Shown here: one piece after another, positions 1 through 6,176 of the stretch
Layout of the letters: the number at the start of each line of letters is the position of its first letter
How positions within the stretch are numbered: position 1 is the first letter of the stretch
Source of the DNA: an uncultured Gloeocapsa sp.
Lineage (GTDB): Bacteria; Cyanobacteriota; Cyanobacteriia; Cyanobacteriales; Gloeocapsaceae
NCBI GenBank assembly: GCA_937930495.1
Contig: CALGKL010000220.1
Span: 1 to 6,543, forward strand
Direction of reading: 5' to 3'
Length of the DNA stretch: 6,543 bases
Program-made: the position numbers and the translations under genes
Notes under the pieces: model-generated
The model's input: only the letters and a program-made list of their open reading frames with translations
Database searches by the model: none
What the model was told of the DNA's origin: nothing

Positions 1-20
1 TCGATAGAGAAAAGCATTCA

Positions 21-1604
21 TTATTGATTACATTGCTCTAGTCTTTTGACTAAAGCAGTGATAATAGAAGCTACCACAAAGTTGCTCCCTGGTTCTAATT
101 GAATCATACTTTGTGTCAAATCCGCGGGGGGAGAGCCACAGGGAAGATGTCCAGCAGGAGCATTTATGGCAAAAATTATCTCAGAATATTTTAACCATTT
201 ACTATCTACGCGCCAACCTACCTGTTCGCAAAAATTAAACCACAGTTTTTTCGGGTGTTGAATTTCTTTTTCCAAATTTTGATAGATCCGTTTTTGAATA
301 CTGAAACCAAAGCGACGTCTACTCAATTCTACCCATAATTGGTCAATCGTCTTGAGATCTGTACAGGGGAAGGTGGCAATATCCTGGTTACGTAACCATC
401 CCTCCTGTTGACGATGACAGATTTCTAACATTAAACGATAGGTTTCTTGGTCTGCTTCCTTATACTTACGGGAGGTTAAGAGGGCTTTGAGTTGACTATA
501 ATCAATACCAATATCACTAGCTAGACTAATATTTTGACTAGGATTATGATAATTTACCCGGTTACGACGATAATTCGTAGTTGAGGGAGAACTTGAATTG
601 GTAACCTGACTGTGGTTAGGGGGGGTAGAATCACTGACAATTTCTTGTTTTCGCGGTTGGGGTTGGTATTGAGGTTGATATTGGGGTTGGGGTTGAGGTT
701 GGTATTGGGGTTGGGGTTGGGGTCTATAATTGAGAGCTTGCCATACTTCGGCTGCGGTTTGATAACGATCTTTTACCGTATTTTGTAGTAATTTATCGAG
801 AACATAGGCTAGATTATCGCTAACAGTTACTTTATCTTTCCATTGCCAACAACCCTCTACAGGGTCATATAAATCATCAGAACCATCGGGTCTTGGCAAA
901 CATCCTGTAAGTAAACGTATTGCTGTAGCCGCTAGGGCGTACAAATCACTACAGGGAAAAACTACGCCTCGCATTTGTTCAGGAGGAGCATAGCCTACTG
1001 TACCTGTAACAGTACCTATACTGGTTTGGACACTAGCGCTCAACTGTTTAGACACCCCAAAATCAATCATGACTAGAGAGCCATCTTGACGACGAATAAT
1101 ATTACTAGGTTTGACGTCTCGATGGATAACGTTATGACTGTGGAGAAAATGAAGAATAGGGAGAATTTCGTTTAATACTTGTCTAACTTCTGGTTCGGTA
1201 AATTTACCTTTTTGTTTTAATTCTTTGAATAAATCTTGACCATCGACAAATTCTTGGATGAGGTAGAATCTTCCTTCGTGAGCGAAAAAAGCCTCTAAAT
1301 CGGGTATGTTAGGGTGTTTCCCTAAATCCCGTAAACAGATAGCTTCTTGTTTAAATAGCTGAATTAATTTTTCTAAATCCTCGCTATTTTGGGTTAGGGG
1401 TAAAAACTGTTTAATTACACAAAGAGTATTAAGTCTATGTTCATCAACAGCTAAAAAAGTTCTGCCCATCCCCCCTTTGCCTAAAGGTAAAATAGGACGA
1501 TAGCGATCGCCTAGCAATAACTTTGAGCCGCATTTTTGACAAGTTGTTGCATTAAAGGGATTTTTAGCTAAACAATCGGGATTAAGGCATTGACTGGTTT
1601 CCAA
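21..1604 (-). CDS. Ser/Thr protein kinase with N-terminal zinc ribbon and C-terminal GUN4 domain
   Basis: A 527-residue protein in three parts. Residues 1-30 hold four cysteines (C6, C11, C22, C25) in a CX4C...CX2C zinc-ribbon-like arrangement. Residues 33-292 are a eukaryotic-type (Hanks) kinase: glycine loop GKGGMG at 42-47, ATP-binding lysine K65, helix-C glutamate E87, catalytic HRDVKPSN at 161-168, DFG at 181-183 and APPE at 206-209. All catalytic residues are present, so it should be active. A Pro-Gln-Tyr repeat (about 295-317) and a Ser/Asn-rich linker lead to a GUN4 domain at about 367-505 (EGWLRNQDIATFPC and LWVELSRRRFGFSIQKR). In the family, GUN4 binds porphyrins and helps Mg-chelatase in chlorophyll synthesis; kinase-GUN4 fusions are known in cyanobacteria, but their substrates are mostly unknown. 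No membrane segment is seen, so it is probably cytosolic. The start is TTG at 1604, backed by AAAGGAG 8 nt upstream; the next in-frame ATG lies inside the glycine loop. It is divergent from the cytidylyltransferase gene. Tetrapyrrole sensing is inference. Confidence 0.95.
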   Translation of the reverse strand: METSQCLNPDCLAKNPFNATTCQKCGSKLLLGDRYRPILPLGKGGMGRTFLAVDEHRLNTLCVIKQFLPLTQNSEDLEKLIQLFKQEAICLRDLGKHPNIPDLEAFFAHEGRFYLIQEFVDGQDLFKELKQKGKFTEPEVRQVLNEILPILHFLHSHNVIHRDVKPSNIIRRQDGSLVMIDFGVSKQLSASVQTSIGTVTGTVGYAPPEQMRGVVFPCSDLYALAATAIRLLTGCLPRPDGSDDLYDPVEGCWQWKDKVTVSDNLAYVLDKLLQNTVKDRYQTAAEVWQALNYRPQPQPQYQPQPQPQYQPQYQPQPRKQEIVSDSTPPNHSQVTNSSSPSTTNYRRNRVNYHNPSQNISLASDIGIDYSQLKALLTSRKYKEADQETYRLMLEICHRQQEGWLRNQDIATFPCTDLKTIDQLWVELSRRRFGFSIQKRIYQNLEKEIQHPKKLWFNFCEQVGWRVDSKWLKYSEIIFAINAPAGHLPCGSPPADLTQSMIQLEPGSNFVVASIITALVKRLEQCNQ

Positions 1605-1612
1605 CTCTGTTG

Positions 1613-1619
1613 CTCCTTT
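1613..1619 (-). promoter_or_regulatory. Ribosome binding site fixing a TTG start for the kinase gene
   Basis: Read on the minus strand this is AAAGGAG, ending 8 nt before the TTG at 1604-1602. This near-ideal Shine-Dalgarno and spacing justify calling a TTG start. That start also keeps the four-cysteine zinc ribbon, which any downstream ATG would remove. Confidence 0.75.
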
Positions 1620-1627
1620 AATTTATA

Positions 1628-1645
1628 ACACTTTTGCGAAAGTGT
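1628..1645. promoter_or_regulatory. Perfect inverted repeat upstream of the kinase gene
   Basis: Arms ACACTTT (1628-1634) and AAAGTGT (1639-1645) are perfectly complementary around a 4-nt loop TGCG. The element starts 23 bp upstream of the kinase TTG and just outside its ribosome binding site. It could be an 18-bp operator for a dimeric regulator, or a short hairpin in the 5' untranslated region of the kinase mRNA. The sequence alone does not decide which. Confidence 0.4.
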
Positions 1646-1743
1646 ACTCATAGTAAGTAGTTGGTAAATACTTTCCCTACTATCATCATATCAATAAGAG
1701 CGAGTGTTTAGTTTATCTATTTAGGCACAGCTACAGCTACAAT

Positions 1744-1749
1744 TATAAT
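1744..1749 (+). promoter_or_regulatory. Candidate -10 box for the cytidylyltransferase-dprA-thrB operon
   Basis: A perfect TATAAT lies 22 bp upstream of the ATG at 1772, which would give a leader of roughly 15 nt. No convincing -35 hexamer is found 16-18 bp upstream; TTAGGC at 1721-1726 is a poor match. A short direct repeat, ACAGCT twice (1727-1738), lies just upstream. The rest of the 1605-1771 divergent gap shows nothing else I can name. Confidence 0.35.
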
Positions 1750-1771
1750 TAAGAAAAACCAAAGCGGTAGT

Positions 1772-2530
1772 ATGACGTCTCAACCTAGTATAATCGCTCT
1801 GATTCCTGCCCGAGCAGGTTCTAAAAGAGTTCCTGGTAAAAATATTCGTCCTTTAGCTGGACATCCTCTCATCGCTTATACCATCGCTACTGCTATTAAC
1901 AGTGGTATTTTTAAGCGAGTTATTGTTTCTACCGATTCTGAGGTCATTGGTCAAATTGCTCGAGATTATGGTGCTGAAGTTCCCTTTTTACGGAGTCCTG
2001 CGTTTGCTACAGATTCTTCACCGGATTTAGAGTGGATTAGAGAGGTATTAATAAGACTTAAAGACCAAGAACAAATTTATGATTGTTATATGATCCTACG
2101 ACCTACGAGCCCTTTTCGTCAAGTGAGCACGATTCAAAGAGCTTGGGAGGTTTTTTTAAACCACAAAGGGATCGACTCTTTGCGAGCGGTAGAAAAATGT
2201 CAACAACATCCGGGTAAAATGTGGGTGCGTCGGGGGGATTTGATCGAACCCCTATTAACGGGAAATGAACCTAGTTTAGCTAATCAACAAAAAATTACTA
2301 CTCCTTGGCATAGTACTCCTTATCAATCTTTACCTGAAGTTTATGTGCAAAATGCGAGTTTAGAAATTGCTTGGTGTCGGGTTATTTGGGAAACCAATAC
2401 CATTGCGGGAACAAAGATTGTCCCCTTTTTTACTGAAGGGTTTGAGGGATTAGATATCAACGATGCTAAGGATTGGTGGTACGCTGAATATTTGTTAGCA
2501 CAGGGGGAGGCTGTGTTACCTTCTCTATGA
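1772..2530 (+). CDS. Acylneuraminate cytidylyltransferase family protein (CMP-sugar synthase)
   Basis: A 252-residue protein of the NeuA/KdsB/PseF-like cytidylyltransferase family. These enzymes transfer CMP from CTP to an acidic sugar such as a sialic, pseudaminic or legionaminic acid, making the activated donor for surface polysaccharide or protein glycosylation. Visible motifs are the N-terminal nucleotide-binding loop IPARAGSKRVPGKN (11-24), STDS (53-56), RPTSPFR (110-116), QNASLEIAW (193-201) and the C-terminal GLDINDAKDW (226-235), which usually helps bind the metal and nucleotide. The length is normal for a single-domain member. The exact sugar cannot be read from the sequence, and no sugar-synthesis genes lie beside it. 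The ATG at 1772 has only a weak ribosome binding site, but the motif begins at residue 11, as is usual. The stop codon overlaps the dprA start (ATGA), suggesting one transcript and translational coupling. Confidence 0.9.
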   Translation: MTSQPSIIALIPARAGSKRVPGKNIRPLAGHPLIAYTIATAINSGIFKRVIVSTDSEVIGQIARDYGAEVPFLRSPAFATDSSPDLEWIREVLIRLKDQEQIYDCYMILRPTSPFRQVSTIQRAWEVFLNHKGIDSLRAVEKCQQHPGKMWVRRGDLIEPLLTGNEPSLANQQKITTPWHSTPYQSLPEVYVQNASLEIAWCRVIWETNTIAGTKIVPFFTEGFEGLDINDAKDWWYAEYLLAQGEAVLPSL

Positions 2531-3624
2531 GTTTAGAGGGTGCTTATTGGTTAGCTTGGTCACAGGTTCCCGGAATTACGCCTAATGTTTTGACCAAATT
2601 TGTTGAATATTATGGCAATGTTGAACAAGCTTGGTTAGCTGATTTGTCCGAGTTAAAGGCGATCGCTCGTTTGCGCCCTAATTTAGTAGAGGCGATCGCC
2701 TCTACTCGAGGGCAATTACATCCAGAAAAGTTTTTAACCGAACATCTGCGCCATAATCCCCATTTTTGGACTCCTGCTGCCCCAGATTATCCCAGGTTAC
2801 TGTTAGAAACATCTAGTATGCCTCCGGTTATTTATTATCGAGGGGAAGTCCAACCCGAAGAAAACCAAGGAATAGTACCTCTATTGGCGATCGTCGGGAC
2901 GCGAAACCCGACAGAACATGGTTGTCGTTGGGCAAGAAAACTGAGTAGTTATCTAGCTAAATACGGTTTTAGCATCGTTAGCGGAATGGCTAAGGGGATT
3001 GAAACTATCGCTCATGAAGCTTGTTTAACAGCCAAAGGAAGGACAATCGCGGTATTAGCAACGGGGGTTGATGTGGTTTACCCTCAACAACAACAGTTTA
3101 TTTATCAACAAATTCTCGCTCAGGGGGGTTTAATTCTGAGCGAATATCCTGCGGGTTCAAATCCCGATAGTAATCGTTTTCGGGCGCGTAATCGTTTGAT
3201 TGCTGCACTTTGTCGAGGGGTATTGGTTATTGAAGCTTCGGAGCAATCGGGTTGTTTAATTACCGCTCGTCAGGCTAATGAATTGGGACGCGATGTTTAT
3301 GTATTGCCCAATTCTCCAGAAATACCTCAAGCAAGAGGTTGTTTACGTCTGTTAAATGAGGGTGCTAATTTAATCCTTTCAGAAGAAGAATTATTAATCC
3401 AACTCGGGACCGTACCTCAACTCGATTCGGTTAAACCTCAACCAGATTTAACCCCAGATTTAGCCCAAGTTTTCCAAGCGGTTAAAATTGAGCCTACCGC
3501 TTTTGAGGCGATCGTCCAAAAAAGTAATTTACCCTCGGGTTTAGTAGCAGGAGCATTATTGGAATTAGAGTTATTGGGTTTAGTCTCCCAATTACCCGGG
3601 ATGATGTACCAACAGAAATGCTAA
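2527..3624 (+). CDS. dprA: DNA-processing protein DprA
   Basis: A 365-residue DprA (Smf). In the family, DprA binds incoming single-stranded DNA during natural transformation, protects it and loads RecA; it acts in the cytosol. The N-terminal part (about 5-60) looks like the helical SAM/HhH-like domain. The Rossmann-like core follows: GTRNPTEHG (124-132), SGMAKGIETIAHEA (152-165), LATGVDVVYP (177-186), FRARNRLIAALC (218-229) and SGCLITARQANELGRDVYVLPN (241-262). The C-terminal part (about 308-358) fits the DML1-like winged helix found in many DprA proteins. Length and domain order are complete. The ATG overlaps the stop of the preceding gene by 4 bp, and thrB follows after 31 bp, so the three are probably co-transcribed. 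There is no evident functional link to either neighbour. The gene contains two HIP1 octamers 33 bp apart. Confidence 0.95.
   Translation: MSLEGAYWLAWSQVPGITPNVLTKFVEYYGNVEQAWLADLSELKAIARLRPNLVEAIASTRGQLHPEKFLTEHLRHNPHFWTPAAPDYPRLLLETSSMPPVIYYRGEVQPEENQGIVPLLAIVGTRNPTEHGCRWARKLSSYLAKYGFSIVSGMAKGIETIAHEACLTAKGRTIAVLATGVDVVYPQQQQFIYQQILAQGGLILSEYPAGSNPDSNRFRARNRLIAALCRGVLVIEASEQSGCLITARQANELGRDVYVLPNSPEIPQARGCLRLLNEGANLILSEEELLIQLGTVPQLDSVKPQPDLTPDLAQVFQAVKIEPTAFEAIVQKSNLPSGLVAGALLELELLGLVSQLPGMMYQQKC
2659..2706. repeat. Pair of HIP1 octamers, one inside a 22-bp palindrome
   Basis: GCGATCGC occurs at 2659-2666 and 2692-2699. The second copy is the centre of a perfect palindrome spanning 2685-2706 (11 bp on each side). 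Single HIP1 copies also start at 1503, 5665, 5901 and 6292. HIP1 is an abundant palindrome in many cyanobacterial genomes, and its presence here is strong evidence for a cyanobacterial source. Both copies in this pair lie within dprA coding sequence and encode A-I-A. Confidence 0.85.
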
Positions 3625-3644
3625 AATCTTGTTGCTTATTTTGT

Positions 3645-3652
3645 GGAAGAGG
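3645..3652 (+). promoter_or_regulatory. Ribosome binding site supporting the ATG start of thrB
   Basis: GGAAGAGG lies 3 nt before the ATG at 3656; its GGAAG portion (3645-3649) is 6 nt away. It selects this ATG over the in-frame TTG at 3629, which has no good upstream purine tract and would add nine residues not typical of ThrB. Confidence 0.6.
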
Positions 3653-3655
3653 ATT

Positions 3656-4573
3656 ATGTCACCAAATACCGTCACTGTCATCACCCCTGGAACTACTGCT
3701 AATCTAGGTCCTGGTTTTGATTGTTTAGGAGCAGCTTTGACTATTTATAATCGTTTCGAGTTAAGAATTAACCCTCAAACCCAGTTAAAAATTACTGTAG
3801 AAGGTAGTGAGTCAACATCTGTAAGTACTAATCCTGATAACCTTCTCTATCGCTCTTTTAGCGCCTTATATCAACATCTAGGACAACCAACTCCAGGAGT
3901 AGAGATGAAGATTGGGTTGGGAGTCCCCCTAGCTAGGGGGTTAGGTAGTTCCGCAACGGCGATCGTTGGCGGTTTAGTAGGTGCTAATTATCTAGCGGGA
4001 AATCCTCTACAACCTTCAGAATTGTTGGAATTGGCTATCGCCAGGGAAGGACACCCAGATAATGTTGTCCCTGCTTTATTAGGTAACTGTCAATTGAGCG
4101 TAGCTACCGAGAAGGGTTGGCAAATTTGTCCCATTCCCTGGTCGGAAAAAATTACCCCAGTGGTAGCTATTCCTAATTTTGAACTATCTACGGAAGTTGC
4201 TCGCTCAGTTTTACCCCAACAAATCCAGCGTCAGGATGCTATTTTTAATATCGCTCATTTTGGCTTATTACTACAAGGATTAGCGACCAATCAGGGAGAA
4301 TGGTTAAAGGGAGCTTTAGCAGACCGTCTCCACCAACCCTACCGTGAAAGTTTAATCCCTGGTTATAGAGAGGTTCGAGAGGCAGCGATTACAGCTGGAG
4401 CTTACGGTTTAGTGATTAGTGGAGCGGGTCCGACTTTATTAGCCCTAGTTGACTCTACCCAAGCTGTCGCGGTAGAATCAGCCATAACCCAAGCTTGGTT
4501 AAATCACGGTATTCAAGCTATGGTTAAATCTCTAGCTATTGATACCCAGGGAACCAGAATTCTCTCTGCTTAA
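3656..4573 (+). CDS. thrB: Homoserine kinase ThrB
   Basis: A 305-residue GHMP-family kinase. It phosphorylates L-homoserine with ATP to O-phosphohomoserine, the step before threonine synthase in threonine biosynthesis, in the cytosol. Motifs (numbered from the ATG at 3656) are the N-terminal substrate motif PGTTANLGPGFDCLGAAL (11-28), the glycine/serine-rich phosphate loop GLGVPLARGLGSSATA (87-102), EGHPDN (131-136) and the C-terminal ISGAGPT (254-260). The length is standard. The frame is open back to a TTG at 3629, but the ATG at 3656 has the better ribosome binding site, and the protein then begins close to the conserved motif, as in the family. It is the last gene of the probable three-gene operon, 31 bp after dprA. 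Its stop overlaps the stop of the convergent DUF3531 gene, leaving no separate terminator between them. Confidence 0.96.
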   Translation: MSPNTVTVITPGTTANLGPGFDCLGAALTIYNRFELRINPQTQLKITVEGSESTSVSTNPDNLLYRSFSALYQHLGQPTPGVEMKIGLGVPLARGLGSSATAIVGGLVGANYLAGNPLQPSELLELAIAREGHPDNVVPALLGNCQLSVATEKGWQICPIPWSEKITPVVAIPNFELSTEVARSVLPQQIQRQDAIFNIAHFGLLLQGLATNQGEWLKGALADRLHQPYRESLIPGYREVREAAITAGAYGLVISGAGPTLLALVDSTQAVAVESAITQAWLNHGIQAMVKSLAIDTQGTRILSA

Positions 4574-5016
4574 GGTTCGATGAAAGTTTCTCGACTGCGA
4601 TCTTCGGTTAACCAGTCTTCGTTTTCTCCACCAATAATCAGACGTTTAATTGCCACATATTCTCGACTGAGTTGTTGTAAAGCGTTGATCAGAATATCTA
4701 TACCGATTAAATCACTCATTCCCAAATCAAACCAACATCTACCCCAAACGCCGTTGTATTGAAAATCGCCCATGTTGTGCATTGGTGACATTAGAGCTTC
4801 ACTTTCTGATTCTTGCAAGTATTCCATATAGCTAATATCGATACCCATATCTTGAACTTGTAGATTTTCAGCGTTAAAAGCACCTAATTTTCCCAGGTAA
4901 AACCAGGAGTTAAAGACTTCTTCTACGTATTGTTGTTCCATTGGTGAGGGTTGGGTTTCGAACTCCAACCAAATCCAAAGATCAAAGGGATTAAATTCGC
5001 GGAATTCTACTTTCAT
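4570..5016 (-). CDS. DUF3531 family protein
   Basis: A 148-residue acidic soluble protein that I recognise as the DUF3531 family, found in cyanobacteria and plastid-bearing organisms; its biochemical role is not established. Characteristic stretches are FREFNPFDLWIWLEFE near the N terminus, EEVFNSWFYLGKLGAFNAENLQVQ, MHNMGDFQYNGVWGRCWFDLG in the middle and RLIIGGENEDW near the C terminus. No signal peptide or membrane segment is visible. The start is taken as the ATG at 5016; a GTG immediately upstream (5019) is in frame and would add one residue. No strong ribosome binding site precedes either. It is convergent with thrB and overlaps it by 4 bp. It lies downstream of the 338-residue gene on the same strand, with a structured 89-bp gap between them, so it may have its own promoter. 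Confidence 0.88.
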   Translation of the reverse strand: MKVEFREFNPFDLWIWLEFETQPSPMEQQYVEEVFNSWFYLGKLGAFNAENLQVQDMGIDISYMEYLQESESEALMSPMHNMGDFQYNGVWGRCWFDLGMSDLIGIDILINALQQLSREYVAIKRLIIGGENEDWLTEDRSRETFIEP

Positions 5017-5047
5017 CACTAAAATACTATAACTGTTATCTTATATG

Positions 5048-5097
5048 GCTCTAGGCGGTGCCCAATGCTAGAGCAGTATTTAGGGATAAATACTGCT
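5048..5097. repeat. Two overlapping hairpins between the DUF3531 gene and the 338-residue gene
   Basis: Hairpin A has arms GCTCTAG (5048-5054) and CTAGAGC (5068-5074) with a 13-nt loop. Hairpin B has perfect 11-bp arms AGCAGTATTTA (5072-5082) and TAAATACTGCT (5087-5097) with a 4-nt loop. They share positions 5072-5074, so both cannot form fully at once. Hairpin B begins 8 bp downstream of the stop codon of the 338-residue gene and could protect or end that transcript. There is no T-run on either side, so it is not a canonical intrinsic terminator. A small dispersed repeat is the alternative. Confidence 0.5.
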
Positions 5098-5105
5098 ATA
5101 ACTGA

Positions 5106-6122
5106 TTATCTTCTTCGAGTTCTCACTCTCCCACTGCTGCCAAAACTACCACTTTTAGGACGAGTGGTGCGAGTAGGATTGCTAGATCTTCTAGGTGTGT
5201 TGAGATCGCTAGAGCCAAAACCACTACCGCTAGATTTAGTACCGCTATTTCTTTTAGTTGTAGTTGTAGGAGTTGAACGTCTAGCTGTTCCTGAGGTGCG
5301 TAAAACTTGACGATTTTTAACCACGGGAGGGGGACTATTGTGATTAGTCTGATAATTTTGTACTGCGCCATCAAAACTCGTCCCGACACCACCATAACCT
5401 GTTAAAGGTCTTCCTGATGTGTAAACGGGAGGGACATAGTATCTAGGGGCAAATAACATATTACCTACCACTTGACCCGCTAAGGCCCCGGCAAAAGGCG
5501 ACCAGAAGTTGGATTCGCGACGAACGATCACCGTTTCTTGTTGTCCTGTCTGGGGATTGGTTTGGGTTTCGGCGACGTTATGATAGTATTCGATCTTGAA
5601 ATCTTCCGTCAGGTACATTACGGGTTGGTTGTTGGTGATTTCCAGATAGGTTTTTTCCCCATTGGCGATCGCCTCTTCAATACAGACCTTGGCATAGCCT
5701 AAATGATCCGCCACAATTACGCCAAACACATTCGAGGTCATCATGCACAACGAGGGATGACCAACGACACCACTGCCAAGGGGGCAACGCTGATTGCCCA
5801 AAATAATGCGTTCCTCATCCTGCGCTATCAGGAAAAATCTCCCTTCAATGCGATTTTTGAGGTCAATAAGAATTTGGGCAACCGTCTTAGCATCAAGGGG
5901 GCGATCGCCAAGGGCTTGGGTATAAAGTTCGTTAATTTGATTCCCCATTTGTTGCCCTACAAGTGCTATGAAGCCCGAGGCATCCTCCAGACCCACAACA
6001 TCTTCAAGGGTTTCTGCCACTAATCCCAGCAAATGTTGCAGAAAGCTAGAGGACTTTAGGTCAATGGGTAGATTGCTCACATTGATGTGAGCCTCAGCGG
6101 GGGACATTTCCGCTGCTGTCAT
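5106..6122 (-). CDS. Two-part protein: methanogen-output-domain-1-like sensor joined to a glycine-zipper and Gly/Ser/Arg-rich tail
   Basis: A 338-residue protein. Residues about 25-158 match the pattern of the methanogen output domain 1 (MetOD1) family: FIALVGQQMGNQINELY, a central helix, RCPLG (112-116), HPSLCMMTSNVFG (122-134) and LGYAKV (141-146). In other proteins that domain accompanies bacterial signalling modules and is thought to sense or relay signals. From about 165 the protein changes: VMYLTEDFKIEYYHN, then ESNFWSPF and a short hydrophobic glycine zipper (G212, G216, G220), an aromatic/proline segment, and a basic low-complexity Ser/Thr/Arg/Gly tail (about 277-338). This second part resembles a cyanobacterial hypothetical family that I remember as a separate, probably exported protein; that is memory, not a search. 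No signal peptide is seen. The ATG at 6122 has AGGA 8 nt upstream. Codon use becomes more AT-ending after about residue 213. No function is assigned. Confidence 0.75.
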   Translation of the reverse strand: MTAAEMSPAEAHINVSNLPIDLKSSSFLQHLLGLVAETLEDVVGLEDASGFIALVGQQMGNQINELYTQALGDRPLDAKTVAQILIDLKNRIEGRFFLIAQDEERIILGNQRCPLGSGVVGHPSLCMMTSNVFGVIVADHLGYAKVCIEEAIANGEKTYLEITNNQPVMYLTEDFKIEYYHNVAETQTNPQTGQQETVIVRRESNFWSPFAGALAGQVVGNMLFAPRYYVPPVYTSGRPLTGYGGVGTSFDGAVQNYQTNHNSPPPVVKNRQVLRTSGTARRSTPTTTTKRNSGTKSSGSGFGSSDLNTPRRSSNPTRTTRPKSGSFGSSGRVRTRRR

Positions 6123-6153
6123 AAGGGTTGTCCTAGGGAAACAGAGTTTGAGC

Positions 6154-6176
6154 GAGTTACCAAAAGCGTGTAACTC
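6154..6176. promoter_or_regulatory. Perfect inverted repeat upstream of the 338-residue gene
   Basis: Arms GAGTTAC (6154-6160) and GTAACTC (6170-6176) are perfectly complementary with a 9-nt spacer. The element begins 31 bp upstream of the ATG at 6122, so it may be an operator or a hairpin in the leader. The remaining gap up to 6277 is AT-rich and may carry the promoter, but no -35/-10 pair stands out. Confidence 0.35.

Noticed and set aside
658..722. Possible CRISPR or minisatellite array
   Set aside because: The repeats are short, continuous and in frame with a Pro-Gln linker, with no spacers; it is coding low-complexity sequence.
3629..3655. Nine-residue N-terminal extension of ThrB from a TTG start
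   Set aside because: The ATG at 3656 has a clear GGAAGAGG upstream and gives the usual ThrB N terminus.
4580..4762. Open frame of 60 codons on the plus strand
   Set aside because: It lies entirely antisense to the well-supported DUF3531 gene, and its translation shows no recognisable family.
5065..5395. Leu/Val-rich open frames on both strands
   Set aside because: They are out-of-frame readings of the repetitive Ser/Thr/Arg/Gly tail of the 338-residue gene; the apparent hydrophobicity comes from that codon pattern.
5703..6023. 106-codon plus-strand frame
   Set aside because: It is antisense to the conserved MetOD1-like domain, shows no known motif and has no good ribosome binding site.
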